A DNA stretch of 64,000 nucleotides from Photobacterium lutimaris (GCF_003025555.1 NZ_PYMH01000001.1:868001-932000), one strand, 5' to 3'. Counted from the stretch's first letter, positions 27,584 through 36,553 are shown. A program made the numbers and translations. Notes: generated from the sequence alone by a model not told the origin.

Positions 27584-30277
27584 CTATTGCTTAAGTGGCA
27601 ACAACATTTCGACAATGCCATCTTCCATTTGAATATCGATTTCAAAGCCGACTTTTTGAGCTAGCATGATCATCCCTCGGTTAGAAGGCATGGTCATACC
27701 GGTGATGCGCTTTAGTCCAGCTTCACGGCAATAGCGAATGATCTTACTCATTAAGATACTGCCTAGACCGACACCTTTAAGATCCGAACGCACGAGAATG
27801 GCAAACTCGGCTTCGATATTTTCAGGGTCGGACAGAGCGCGCGTAACCCCGATAATGGTGCCTTTCACCTCGCCATGGTCATTCGTTGTTTCTCTAACCG
27901 CGACAAACGCCATTTCACGGTCGTAATCTATCTGGGTAAAGTTTGCCAGCGCTTCGTGATTGAACTCTCCAACATCAGAGAAAAAGCGTTTGTAGAGATC
28001 TTCAACCGATACCTTGGCGATAAACTCGGCATGCTGCGGTTCATCTTCTGGCAAGATCGGGCGGAGTAAGATCCGATCACCATTTTTCAAGGTGACGTTT
28101 TCTTCAAGCTCTTTCGGGTATGGCCGAATAGCCAGTCGCTCTTGGCGATTGCCACTGAAGTGACGGAGAGTCATCGAGGCATCAATGACCGTCATCTCAT
28201 TACCTGCAGCCAGTAGCGGATGAATGTGAAACGACTCAATCTCTGGGCAATCGATGATCAGCTGAGACGTTTTGACCAGCAGGCGGCATAGTGCAGGGAT
28301 ATCAATTTTCTCCGGCAAATTACGCTGGGTAATTTTCCCTGTTTTGATCGCATTGATCACCATATATCGGGCTAGGGCCATATTTAACGGCGGGATACCC
28401 ACCGAGGCATTCTTGTGAATATCCCAATCACCCACATCTTCACCCAATAAAATCACCGGCCCAAAGACATTATCATTATGCACGGATAACCTAAGCTCCT
28501 GTGCGCCGGCACGCTTCGCCATTCGTTGTACCAAGAGTCCATCAATTCTTGCATGAGGATAATCCAATGACACACGATCAAGGATCGCTTGTGCACCGTT
28601 AGCCACTTCGTCTGCGGTACGTAGATAAAGCAAAACGCCGTGAATTTCTGACTTATGGGGAATATCAGGCGAGCGTAACTTTACGGCTACGGGGTAGCCA
28701 ATTTGGTTGGCAATGTGCGCGGCTTCAGCGGGATCGCAGGCGATCCAGGTGGGCAGGGTATTAAAGCCATAGGATTCCAGTACCGGCCTAACATCGTGTG
28801 TTTCTAATTGGGTGACGCCTTGTGCTAGAAGATGGTTAACAACATCATGTACGTGTCTTGGGTTGGCTTTGGTCTCACCAAATGACACCGGGGTTTCCAT
28901 TAACTGCTTTTGGTTACGTCGGTATTCCACCAAATGCATGAAAGCAGATACGGCACTTTCGGGGGTTCGGTATGCGGGGTAGCCCGCTTCGGTGAAAATT
29001 TTACGGGAAACAACGGCCTCATCTTCACCTGCCCAATTGGTCAGTATATTGAATTTTCGGGTACGAGGGTGGGCATTGAGAACCTCAACTAATCGGCGAG
29101 CTGTTTCGTTGCCTGTCGCAATCGCGGAAGGTGAGTGCATGATTAACAACGCATCAAAGTCATCACTATCAAGAAGAATTTTGACCGCTTCTTCGTAACG
29201 ACCAATATCGGCATCACCAATGATGTCGATTGGGTTTGCCTTCGACCAGCATGACGGCAAAATAGCCGACAATTTGCTGGTGGTTTCTTCACTTAATTGC
29301 GCAAGTTTTCCGCCACGATCGGCTAACGCATCAACCGCCATGATCGCCGGACCACCGCCATTGGTTAAAATAGCTAATCGTTCTCCACGCAATGGAACGG
29401 AGTGGGCGAGGGTTTCGACTGCTGCGAAAAGTTCATGGGTATTATTTACCCTTAGCATACCCGATCGCCGTATGGCTGCGTCATAGACGGCATCCAGTCC
29501 GGCAGGTGAGCCCGTGTGTAAGACTGCAGCGGCACTACCGGCAGGTGTTCTTCCGCTTTTCACTACCAGGATCCGTCGGTTGCGCGCTGCTGCCCGAGCT
29601 GCCGACATAAACCGTCGCGCGTCTTTCACCGAGTCAATATAAAGCAGTATGGCTTCCGTCTTGCTGTCTCGACATAAGTTATCCAGTAATTCGGCGAAAT
29701 TGATATCACAGGCATCGCCGAGGGAAAGAAAAGTGGAAAAGCCGACGTTCTTGTTTTTTGCCCAGTCCAGAATGGTGGTACATACTGCTGCCGATTGGGA
29801 AATGAAGGCGATATTGCCTTTATTCGCGGCGATCGGAGAAAAGGAGGCGTTAAGATTTATCCAAGGCAGAATCAGCCCCATGCTATTGGGCCCAACCAAG
29901 CGCATATCAAACTGGCGAGCAACATCGAACATTCGTTGCTCTTCAGTTTTATTTTCACTCACGATATTGGCCATGCCGGCAGCTAATACAATCGCGACTT
30001 TTACGCCCTTTTCACCTAACTGGCGAATAATGTCGACATTGCGATGGGCATTGGTGCACACGATAGCTAAATCGGGAATGCGTGGCAGACTTTCAATCGT
30101 TGGATAGGCCAGAACGCCAGCAACCGCATCGTATTTGGGGGTGACAGGCATGATGGGACCATGAAAAGAGCCAGATAACAGGTTACGAATGACCACATTC
30201 CCTGCTCGGTTTGGGTTATCAGAGGCACCGACCACGGCAATTGACTTGGGTTTTAGCAGTTTGTCTAATCCGTCCAT
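27584..30277 (-). CDS. Protein lysine acetyltransferase Pat (YfiQ/PatZ family)
   Basis: An 897-residue fusion of an ADP-forming acetyl-CoA synthetase-like part and a C-terminal GNAT domain, collinear with E. coli YfiQ. Features in order: the CoA-binding Rossmann segment LKPKSIAVVGASDNPNRAGN; FISQSAAVCTTILDWA; the ATP-grasp region PVAVKLRSPDIPHKSEIHGV; and the GNAT part from about residue 735 (FRPILPEDEPQ-like LRPILPEDEPQ, VRSDLKGVGLGSILM). Family members acetylate lysines of metabolic enzymes such as acetyl-CoA synthetase. The ATG at 30277 (MDGLDKLLKPKS) is preferred to an upstream in-frame TTG at 30319, matching the YfiQ N-terminus. Confidence 0.93.
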   Translation of the reverse strand: MDGLDKLLKPKSIAVVGASDNPNRAGNVVIRNLLSGSFHGPIMPVTPKYDAVAGVLAYPTIESLPRIPDLAIVCTNAHRNVDIIRQLGEKGVKVAIVLAAGMANIVSENKTEEQRMFDVARQFDMRLVGPNSMGLILPWINLNASFSPIAANKGNIAFISQSAAVCTTILDWAKNKNVGFSTFLSLGDACDINFAELLDNLCRDSKTEAILLYIDSVKDARRFMSAARAAARNRRILVVKSGRTPAGSAAAVLHTGSPAGLDAVYDAAIRRSGMLRVNNTHELFAAVETLAHSVPLRGERLAILTNGGGPAIMAVDALADRGGKLAQLSEETTSKLSAILPSCWSKANPIDIIGDADIGRYEEAVKILLDSDDFDALLIMHSPSAIATGNETARRLVEVLNAHPRTRKFNILTNWAGEDEAVVSRKIFTEAGYPAYRTPESAVSAFMHLVEYRRNQKQLMETPVSFGETKANPRHVHDVVNHLLAQGVTQLETHDVRPVLESYGFNTLPTWIACDPAEAAHIANQIGYPVAVKLRSPDIPHKSEIHGVLLYLRTADEVANGAQAILDRVSLDYPHARIDGLLVQRMAKRAGAQELRLSVHNDNVFGPVILLGEDVGDWDIHKNASVGIPPLNMALARYMVINAIKTGKITQRNLPEKIDIPALCRLLVKTSQLIIDCPEIESFHIHPLLAAGNEMTVIDASMTLRHFSGNRQERLAIRPYPKELEENVTLKNGDRILLRPILPEDEPQHAEFIAKVSVEDLYKRFFSDVGEFNHEALANFTQIDYDREMAFVAVRETTNDHGEVKGTIIGVTRALSDPENIEAEFAILVRSDLKGVGLGSILMSKIIRYCREAGLKRITGMTMPSNRGMIMLAQKVGFEIDIQMEDGIVEMLLPLKQ

Positions 30278-30441
30278 ATCACACTCATTCTCGCAATGCT
30301 TTTCACTGAGTGTAACCAAAGCAACATCGAGTTTCTGGCTAAAGTGTGGGAGCTGTGATCAATGCCTAATATCAATGGATTAGGGGGAGGAGTGAGGGTG
30401 GCAGGTCCTTTGCCACGTGAATTAATTGTCGGCGTTGAGAA

Positions 30442-30951
30442 TTAAATTTGGTACTTGGACTTATCGCCGATATCGTAATGCATTGGCATGCGCCATTTAG
30501 AAAATGCGGCAACAGCAAGTAGAATTGCCCCTGTCATACTAAATGCAATACTGATTTGTGTTTGACCAAACACCATGCAAAACCAATAGCCGGCTAAGGC
30601 CAGAGGGGTTAACAACAGAGGCTTTAATTGAAAGCAGAAATACTCTTTAATGGCTAGCGCACTGAATGAAAATAATGCTGCACCGAGGGCCAATGGTGAC
30701 CAAAGATCTATCAATAGCCAAACAACAGCGAAAAGTGCACTTCCAAGGATTAACCAACGAAAGCGTTTGTCATAGATATGTACCGTGGTCGTCGCAAGAA
30801 TTGCGGCAATGACAAGTGCCGTTGTACCCACATCAATTTCCCAAGCCAGAATAGACATTATACCGGCAGCGGCCGTAAGAGCTGAGCGATACAGGATCAC
30901 GGTTAACTTATCCAGATTATCCAAGTCACTCTTAATATGAGGATCGGCCAT
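30442..30951 (-). CDS. DUF2301-family integral membrane protein
   Basis: A 169-residue inner-membrane protein with about six hydrophobic segments and the conserved interior VHIYDKRFRWLI and IKEYFCFQ, matching the DUF2301 (COG5413) group of unknown function. GGAG is positioned 7 bases before the ATG at 30951, which decides it against the in-frame TTG at 30963. It lies 164 bases upstream of pat on the same strand. Confidence 0.75.
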   Translation of the reverse strand: MADPHIKSDLDNLDKLTVILYRSALTAAAGIMSILAWEIDVGTTALVIAAILATTTVHIYDKRFRWLILGSALFAVVWLLIDLWSPLALGAALFSFSALAIKEYFCFQLKPLLLTPLALAGYWFCMVFGQTQISIAFSMTGAILLAVAAFSKWRMPMHYDIGDKSKYQI

Positions 30952-31155
30952 GTTGAACTCCAATAGAACGAAAGAAAGCAGTTATATACTCAAGTAACGT
31001 CAAGATCCTGATGAATCGAAAGTTACTTAGCTATATTTTACCTCTAATTCCTGTGATGAAGGGCAGAGAGTTATTGATCTAACGTAAACTTAAGCTTGAA
31101 TGGTGGAATTTCCAACGGCAGAATGAGACTAGATTTTTTGTTTGGCAGAGAAATA

Positions 31156-31686
31156 ATGAAAAAACTAGCCATGTTGGCCGTAGTTACGGCGGTGTCTGGG
31201 TGCGCTTCAGATTCTGGAAATACGGAGATTATCACTTCATCCAAAGAAGAAATATATCTTCAGGAGCAAGTGGCATCAGAAACCCTGACTAAATTGGAAG
31301 AGGATACCATTCCCAACAACGACAGAGCAGATCAAGCAACGGCGACAGACGTTATAAAGAAAGCCGCTGAAGAAGATAAAGCTACAGGTACAGAACAACA
31401 GCTGTCGAAGTCTGGTTATTCGATACAAGTCTTGGCGCTAAGCCATAATAAAGGCTTCGTGTCGTACATGAATAAACTACCATCAGACCAACCGGTTTGG
31501 ACGAATAAGAAGCAACTCAACGGCGTACCTTGGTATACCTTGCTATACGGAAATTTTGATACCAAAGAGCAAGCCCGTAAGGCTCTTGAGGCATTACCAA
31601 GGAATGTTAAAGCGTATGGACCTTTCATTCGTGACTTGGATGAAGTGAAAGCTTCTCCAACACCGAAGTTGACACGTTTGAACTAG
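31156..31686 (+). CDS. SPOR-domain lipoprotein, paralogue of 16052-16462
   Basis: A 176-residue lipoprotein. MKKLAMLAVVTAVSGCASD gives the lipobox VSGC. An acidic low-complexity linker (about residues 20-90) leads to a SPOR-like domain (YSIQVLALSHNKGF, QPVWTNKKQLNGVPWYTLLYGNFDTKEQA, GPFIRDLDEV). The start at 31156 is chosen because it opens the signal peptide; the frame is open further upstream. Compared with its paralogue it carries a longer linker. A terminator follows at 31708. Confidence 0.85.
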   Translation: MKKLAMLAVVTAVSGCASDSGNTEIITSSKEEIYLQEQVASETLTKLEEDTIPNNDRADQATATDVIKKAAEEDKATGTEQQLSKSGYSIQVLALSHNKGFVSYMNKLPSDQPVWTNKKQLNGVPWYTLLYGNFDTKEQARKALEALPRNVKAYGPFIRDLDEVKASPTPKLTRLN

Positions 31687-31707
31687 CATCGACAAGTCAC
31701 AAACATC

Positions 31708-31733
31708 AAAGCAGCCTACTGGCTGCTTTTTTT
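31708..31733 (+). terminator. Rho-independent terminator after SPOR lipoprotein
   Basis: AAAGCAGCC-TACT-GGCTGCTTTTTTT: 9-base stem, 4-base loop and T-run, 22 bases after the stop. Confidence 0.85.
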
Positions 31734-31822
31734 ATGTTAATGAGTGAACTGGGTTGGAACTCAACACTTGAGTTGATGCTCTCCAGCGGTAAATGACTTG
31801 TCTTTTCGCTATATTTCGATAT

Positions 31823-31872
31823 TTCAAGTAATATTGAATCTTGATTAATTCAATTCTTCTTGTAATATTGAA
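31823..31872. promoter_or_regulatory. Repeated operator-like sites upstream of arsR
   Basis: GTAATATTGAA occurs twice as a direct repeat (31828-31838 and 31862-31872); the first is part of TTCAAGTAATATTGAA, an inverted repeat of TTCAA/TTGAA. The second copy ends 3 bases before the arsR start codon. Such AT-rich dyads are typical ArsR/SmtB binding sites. Confidence 0.55.
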
Positions 31873-31875
31873 CTT

Positions 31876-32232
31876 ATGAACAGAGATGAAGCGACAACAA
31901 TTTTTGACTCACTGTCTTCAGGTGTCCGGCTTGATGCTTGGCGCTTGCTCGTCAAAGCGGGTAATGAAGGCAAAGTAGCAGGGGAGATGGCAAAGGAGAT
32001 GGGGGTTGCCCCCAATTCATTATCATTTCATTTAAAGGCGATGTTGCATGCGGGTTTGGTGTCCGTAGAACAGCAAGGAAGGTTCCAACGATATCGTGCA
32101 AACATACCCGTCATGATGGCGTTAATTGCGTATTTGACTGAAGAGTGCTGCGGTGATGATACCGAAGCAAGCTGTCATCCAAGTCAGGCTAGCAGCATGT
32201 GTAGTACAGCAAAGAGTCAGGTAAATCCATAA
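31876..32232 (+). CDS. arsR: ArsR/SmtB-family arsenic-responsive repressor
   Basis: A 118-residue winged-helix repressor: DALSSGVRLDAWRLL-type N-terminus and the recognition helix region MGVAPNSLSFHLKAMLHAGLVSVEQQGR. The C-terminus carries paired cysteines (TEECCGDD) plus two more in the tail (SCHPSQ, SMCST), suitable for As(III) binding outside the recognition helix. It precedes an Acr3 arsenite pump, so it presumably represses this pair and releases on arsenite. No Shine-Dalgarno sequence is visible before the ATG, which is unusual among the genes here. Confidence 0.9.
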   Translation: MNRDEATTIFDSLSSGVRLDAWRLLVKAGNEGKVAGEMAKEMGVAPNSLSFHLKAMLHAGLVSVEQQGRFQRYRANIPVMMALIAYLTEECCGDDTEASCHPSQASSMCSTAKSQVNP

Positions 32233-32296
32233 ATTGGGTTTGATCATTTTTTCTTATTTAAACAACTATTTTCAATAGTGAATAGAGGGTCCCATA

Positions 32297-33328
32297 ATGG
32301 GTATTTTCGAACGTTTCCTCAGTGTCTGGGTTGGGCTGGGTATGTTGGCCGGTCTAGCCGGTGGCGTATTGTTTCCTGATTTATTTACCTTCCTGGGCAA
32401 CTTACAGTATGCACAAATTAACATGGTCATTGCCGTGCTAATTTGGCTGATGATCTACCCAATGATGATGCAGGTCGACTTTTCATCAATTAAAACACTT
32501 CATCGTCGTCCAAAGGGGTTGGTTGTGACGCTCGTTGTGAATTGGCTAATCAAGCCTTTCACGATGGCTTTGCTCGCTATTTTCTTCATTCGTTACCTGT
32601 TTGGCGGGTGGATTTCACCATCTCTCGGTGATGAGTATATTGCTGGTATGGTTTTACTTGGTGTGGCACCTTGTACAGCAATGGTCTTTGTGTGGAGTCA
32701 ATTGACTAAGGGTGACGCCAACTATACCGTTGTGCAGGTCGCTATTAATGACCTGATCATGGTGGTCGCTTTTGCACCTATTGCCGCCTTGTTACTGGGT
32801 GTCACGGATATCACAGTACCGTGGGACACGCTGCTTCTATCTGTCAGCTTGTTTGTTGTCATACCGCTGATTGCGGGCGCAATCACACGCCACTACCTGC
32901 ATAGAAAAGGCAGTAAGCAAGATAAGTTGGATAAACTCGCAGCGACGCTGAAACCTCTTTCAATTTTTGGCTTAGTCGGGACAGTGATTTTACTGTTTGG
33001 CTTTCAAGCGCAAACCATTATCGAAAACCCTGTTGATATTGTCCTGATTGCGATTCCATTGCTTATTCAAACATATTTGATTTTTGCTGTGGCCTACGTT
33101 TGGATGAAAAAATGGAAGCAGCCACATAACGTTGCGGCACCAGGGGCGATGATTGGAGCGTCAAATTTCTTTGAACTTGCCGTGGCCGTTGCTATTAGCT
33201 TGTTCGGTATTCATTCAGGGGCTGCTTTAGCAACCGTCGTCGGTGTGCTGGTTGAGGTGCCGGTTATGTTGTCCCTTGTTGCATACGCGAATAAAACGCG
33301 CAACCAGTTTGCGGTAGAAGTGCCATAA
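32297..33328 (+). CDS. Acr3-family arsenite efflux permease
   Basis: A 343-residue membrane protein with ten hydrophobic segments. It has the Acr3 signature [24 protein letters not shown] with the essential Cys in the fourth helix, and [22 protein letters not shown] near the ninth helix. It extrudes As(III) using the proton gradient. It lies 64 bases after arsR on the same strand, preceded by a GAGGG ribosome-binding site. No arsenate reductase gene is adjacent in this window. Confidence 0.93.
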   Translation: MGIFERFLSVWVGLGMLAGLAGGVLFPDLFTFLGNLQYAQINMVIAVLIWLMIYPMMMQVDFSSIKTLHRRPKGLVVTLVVNWLIKPFTMALLAIFFIRYLFGGWISPSLGDEYIAGMVLLGVAPCTAMVFVWSQLTKGDANYTVVQVAINDLIMVVAFAPIAALLLGVTDITVPWDTLLLSVSLFVVIPLIAGAITRHYLHRKGSKQDKLDKLAATLKPLSIFGLVGTVILLFGFQAQTIIENPVDIVLIAIPLLIQTYLIFAVAYVWMKKWKQPHNVAAPGAMIGASNFFELAVAVAISLFGIHSGAALATVVGVLVEVPVMLSLVAYANKTRNQFAVEVP

Positions 33329-33343
33329 CCATTACACTGAACG

Positions 33344-33380
33344 AAACCCACAATCTTACATGATTAGGTTGTGGGTTTTG
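33344..33380 (+). terminator. Rho-independent terminator of arsR-acr3
   Basis: AAACCCACAA (33344-33353) pairs with TTGTGGGTTT (33369-33378), followed by T residues, 16 bases after the acr3 stop. Confidence 0.8.
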
Positions 33381-33541
33381 TGCTGTTTGCAAACCAATAT
33401 CATTCGCCGTGATTGATTTTTGGCTTTAATGACTGCTAATTGTTAAAAAACTGAAAGAAATAGCCATAAAGAGAGATATGAGGTGCAATAGTCACCTTTT
33501 TTTTATTACTATTAAGGAAGAACTTTAGACAAGGGATGATA

Positions 33542-34534
33542 ATGAGCTCAATCCACGTTTTATTACTCTGTGGCGGTGGAAGTGCCGAACACGAAGTCTC
33601 TCTAGTATCTGCAAATTATATTGAACAGCAGCTCAAGCAGATTGACGACATTACCTATACCCGTTTAGAAATGAACACCGATGGTTGGTTTAATCATCAA
33701 GGCCAGCTTTGTCATCTAACCCTTGATCGCACTTTGCATCAGGGTGAAGCACAGCAGACCGTTGACTACGTTATTCCGTGTGTCCATGGCTTCCCTGGTG
33801 AAACCGGCGATTTACAGTCATTCCTTGATATGGCCAAATTACCGTATCTGGGTTGTGGCGCGGAAGCGAGTACCAATTGCTTTAATAAAATTACGACTAA
33901 GCTATGGTTTGATGCGCTAGGTATCCCAAATACGCCTTATGTTTTTCTCAGTGAAAACTCTGAAGAGTCGTATATTCAGGCAGCAGATGCTTTTGATAAG
34001 TGGGGTAAGGTGTTCGTAAAGGCAGCCAGCCAAGGTTCATCGGTAGGTTGTTACCGTGTCACTGAAAAAGAAGCATTGGCAGATGCTGTGAATGCGGCTT
34101 TTGGTTACTCTGAGCAAGTGCTGATTGAAAAAGCCATTAAGCCACGTGAATTAGAAATCTCTTCGTACGAATACAATGGTGAACTAATCATTACCAAGCC
34201 TGGCGAAGTCTCCTGTCCTGATGATCAGTTCTATACCTACGAAGAAAAGTACAGTGCTGATAGTCATTCAACGACGGCCGTTGAAGCCACTAACCTGACA
34301 GAGGCCCAAATCGAAGACATTCGCGAGTATGCTCGTAAAGCATTTGTACATATGAAGCTTAAGGATTTGTCCCGTATTGACTTTTTCTTGGGTGAAGATG
34401 GCGAAATTCTTCTAAATGAAATCAATACCTTCCCAGGCATGACGCCAATTTCTATGTTCCCTAAGATGCTTGAACATCACGGGCACACCTTCAAAGGTTT
34501 CCTAGAACAAGCAATAATGAATGCAGTGAAGTAA
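33542..34534 (+). CDS. ddl: D-alanine--D-alanine ligase
   Basis: A 330-residue ATP-grasp enzyme making the D-Ala-D-Ala dipeptide of peptidoglycan. Motifs: LLCGGGSAEHEVSLVSA (N-terminal glycine-rich loop), VHGFPGETGDLQSFL, FVKAASQGSSVGCYRV (ATP and substrate loop), and DLSRIDFFLGEDGEILLNEINTFPGMTPISMFPKM (metal-binding Glu/Asn and substrate site). The start at 33542 follows AAGGG by 6 bases; the in-frame ATG at 33536 abuts that site and is less likely. Single-gene unit with its own terminator. Confidence 0.95.
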   Translation: MSSIHVLLLCGGGSAEHEVSLVSANYIEQQLKQIDDITYTRLEMNTDGWFNHQGQLCHLTLDRTLHQGEAQQTVDYVIPCVHGFPGETGDLQSFLDMAKLPYLGCGAEASTNCFNKITTKLWFDALGIPNTPYVFLSENSEESYIQAADAFDKWGKVFVKAASQGSSVGCYRVTEKEALADAVNAAFGYSEQVLIEKAIKPRELEISSYEYNGELIITKPGEVSCPDDQFYTYEEKYSADSHSTTAVEATNLTEAQIEDIREYARKAFVHMKLKDLSRIDFFLGEDGEILLNEINTFPGMTPISMFPKMLEHHGHTFKGFLEQAIMNAVK

Positions 34535-34537
34535 TTT

Positions 34538-34566
34538 AAAAGCCGGGATTTTACCCGGCTTTTTTC
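34538..34566 (+). terminator. Rho-independent terminator of ddl
   Basis: AAAAGCCGGG-ATTTTA-CCCGGCTTTTTT directly after the ddl stop codon. Confidence 0.9.
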
Positions 34567-34672
34567 ATTCTACAGTATACCTAAGTAACGTTACGGTGCT
34601 TGGATGCAAACTGGCTATACTTCAGGTAGAGCACGCCAGCAAAGATAACAATTATGAGGCGACACGTATTTA

Positions 34673-34846
34673 ATGTTAACGGATGACCAAAAAAGACAAC
34701 GCTTTAAGCAGTTGCAAAGGAAGAACTATCGAGCCAGTTTACGACTAGAAGGTATCCACTTGGATCCTGAAGAGAGTAAAAGTAATAATGACGGCTTAGC
34801 TGAAGTTGAACATATTAATGAGCTGAAAGGACAATATGCCAGATAG
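34673..34846 (+). CDS. yhfG: YhfG-family Fic antitoxin
   Basis: A 57-residue protein upstream of and overlapping fic. LTDDQKRQRFKQLQRKNYRASLRLEG matches E. coli YhfG. It contains the Fic inhibitory motif [S/T]xxxE[G/N] as Ser22-LRL-Glu26-Gly27. In class I Fic systems this antitoxin glutamate pairs with an arginine of the Fic active site and blocks ATP binding. The reading frame is open from ATG 34673 to TAG 34846 and overlaps the fic start (34836) by 11 bases. Confidence 0.87.
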   Translation: MLTDDQKRQRFKQLQRKNYRASLRLEGIHLDPEESKSNNDGLAEVEHINELKGQYAR

Positions 34847-35474
34847 ATACGGGGTTGATAGAGACCCAGATTGTTATCCAAACAGTACAGTACTGATTAA
34901 TTTGCTCAATATTCGCAACGAGGATGAACTTGAGGCGGCTGAGCGAGATTTCACACGCGTACGAGCGAGTCACTTTGAGCCAGACTTTAATAATTTCACT
35001 TTCGATTACCTCAAACAAATCCACCACATTCTATTTCAAGATCTCTATCCATGGGCAGGGATACAACGCACGGTTGATATAACCAAGGGCGAGACCCGTT
35101 TTTGCCATTGGGAAAATATTGAACGTGAATCAAATAAGTTATTAAATGCGTTAGCTGGTCAAGACCACCTACGTAACTTAGACCTTAATGATTTCATTGA
35201 TAAAATAGCTTTTTTCTATTGTGAGCTGAATGTTATCCACCCGTTTAGAGAAGGGAATGGGCGGGTACAACGAATATTTTTTGAAATCCTCGCGATTAAT
35301 GCTGGCTATGAAATTTGCTGGGAAGGGATCACTCTGAATGAATGGGTCGAGGCCAATCAAGCCGGTTACTTTGGCAATATGGAGTTGTTACACGCACTTT
35401 TTGAACGAATTACAACTCCGATTAATTTAACAGTGGGCTATAGCGAACATTGGAGTGACGAACCCAAGCGCTAA
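34836..35474 (+). CDS. fic: Fic-family AMPylating toxin, class I
   Basis: A 212-residue Fic protein resembling E. coli Fic over its length. The active-site loop is HPFREGNGR at residues 135-143 (catalytic His135, acidic Glu139, Arg143, followed by VQR), fully matching the HxFx[D/E]GNGRxxR consensus, whereas E. coli K-12 Fic has a degenerate loop. It is therefore likely an active adenylyltransferase. The target is unknown; related FicT toxins modify topoisomerases. Its start overlaps the antitoxin gene. A 16-bp repeat flanking the recombinase begins 18 bases after the stop. Confidence 0.92.
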   Translation: MPDRYGVDRDPDCYPNSTVLINLLNIRNEDELEAAERDFTRVRASHFEPDFNNFTFDYLKQIHHILFQDLYPWAGIQRTVDITKGETRFCHWENIERESNKLLNALAGQDHLRNLDLNDFIDKIAFFYCELNVIHPFREGNGRVQRIFFEILAINAGYEICWEGITLNEWVEANQAGYFGNMELLHALFERITTPINLTVGYSEHWSDEPKR

Positions 35475-35492
35475 TCATGTGTAAGCGAGCGG

Positions 35493-35508
35493 CTAGTGCA
35501 CTATAATT
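35493..35508. repeat. 16-bp direct repeat, copy 1 (downstream of recombinase)
   Basis: CTAGTGCACTATAATT, identical to 36538-36553 in the same orientation. The first 10 bases after C (TAGTGCACTA) form a perfect palindrome. The pair brackets the tyrosine recombinase gene exactly. Confidence 0.8.
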
Positions 35509-35555
35509 CTATAGGTCGTTATTAATATATACAGCCTATCGATAACCTTAAATAA

Positions 35556-36527
35556 CTACTTCTCCCAAGGCTTCGTTTTAATGAACTTACTAACCTCTTT
35601 ATCATGTCGATCAGTATTACCGACATACTGGGCAGGCATAGCAGGGCTTTTCCAGCGGCCTTGTTCTTGAATATCGATGATGGACATACCGGCATCGGAT
35701 AAATCTTTTGCAGCACCTACGCGAGGAGACTGGCCGGAAAATAGGGAGGTGTCGCCCAAACCTAACTCATCACTGGCACGGCGGAAAATACGATATATCG
35801 ATGAATGATCTAACGGTTTGTCTCCGATATTGCTATGTCGGTCAATGCGTCTGAACACAAACCCCTCTGAAATCATGCCAATAACGAGCCAGCGTTGTAA
35901 CGCTTTAGACGCAATGGAGCTTAATGAAATCGTCGTTGAACCAACCTCTAAATCTATCAAACCTGAACTATGGATGTATAAATTCTCAGCACAAAGAGCT
36001 GCGAGTTCGCTACGTTTCAACATGGCTTCAAACATCACTGCCCATATTGCCAAATCTCTGATATCTTTCGGTTTTGTAGATGATTCGAAACTATCTAGCA
36101 GCTGCTGTAGATGCTCATCACGAAAGGGGGCAGCATTGTGAGAGTCGTCATGTTTATCTAGTTGCTGCTTTTTCATGGCGAGTCGTATTTCAGCTTTCGC
36201 ACAGGGATCGCTTAAGTTATGACAGCGATGAATTAGCGATATAGTGACAATGTAACGTTTTAGGCTGGCTAATTTCCGAGTCTTTGCCATTTGCTCAATA
36301 TAGCGGTGTACGGTATTTGGCTTAGCAGGCAGCGAAGGGATGTGTTCTGAACGACAGAAAGCGATAAAGTTATTCCAGTCATTTTTAAAAGAGATAAGAG
36401 TATTCGAAGCGTACATGCTATGGGTCAAGACATCGAGCAATGCTGTCGATTCCAAAGGGTGACGAAAGCGTTGAATACTTGATGAGCACTCAGCTTCATT
36501 TTGAATCGGTGGAATGACTTTAGCCAT
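35556..36527 (-). CDS. Cre-like tyrosine recombinase with altered catalytic residues
   Basis: A 323-residue tyrosine recombinase. An N-terminal core-binding domain covers about residues 35-105 (SFKNDWNNFIAFCRSEHIPSLPA) and a catalytic domain about 130-315. Compared with Cre, SGQSPRVGAAKDLSDAG aligns with SGHSARVGAARDM: Arg269 is kept but the usual His is Gln266. The first catalytic Arg aligns with Lys171 in AMLKRSEL (an Arg follows at 172). Trp292 (GRW) and the nucleophile Tyr301 (AQYVGN) are present. The gene is full length and unbroken. It lies between identical 16-bp repeats, the upstream one in its promoter region 10 bases before the ATG. Confidence 0.85.
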   Translation of the reverse strand: MAKVIPPIQNEAECSSSIQRFRHPLESTALLDVLTHSMYASNTLISFKNDWNNFIAFCRSEHIPSLPAKPNTVHRYIEQMAKTRKLASLKRYIVTISLIHRCHNLSDPCAKAEIRLAMKKQQLDKHDDSHNAAPFRDEHLQQLLDSFESSTKPKDIRDLAIWAVMFEAMLKRSELAALCAENLYIHSSGLIDLEVGSTTISLSSIASKALQRWLVIGMISEGFVFRRIDRHSNIGDKPLDHSSIYRIFRRASDELGLGDTSLFSGQSPRVGAAKDLSDAGMSIIDIQEQGRWKSPAMPAQYVGNTDRHDKEVSKFIKTKPWEK

Positions 36528-36537
36528 GATATACCCT

Positions 36538-36553
36538 CTAGTGCACTATAATT
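36538..36553. repeat. 16-bp direct repeat, copy 2 (recombinase promoter side)
   Basis: CTAGTGCACTATAATT, identical to 35493-35508. On the minus strand it lies where the recombinase promoter -10 region is expected, so a bound protein would also affect recombinase expression. Confidence 0.8.

Noticed and set aside
30278..30319. Upstream TTG start for the Pat protein
   Set aside because: It adds 14 residues not seen in YfiQ homologues; ATG at 30277 matches the family N-terminus.
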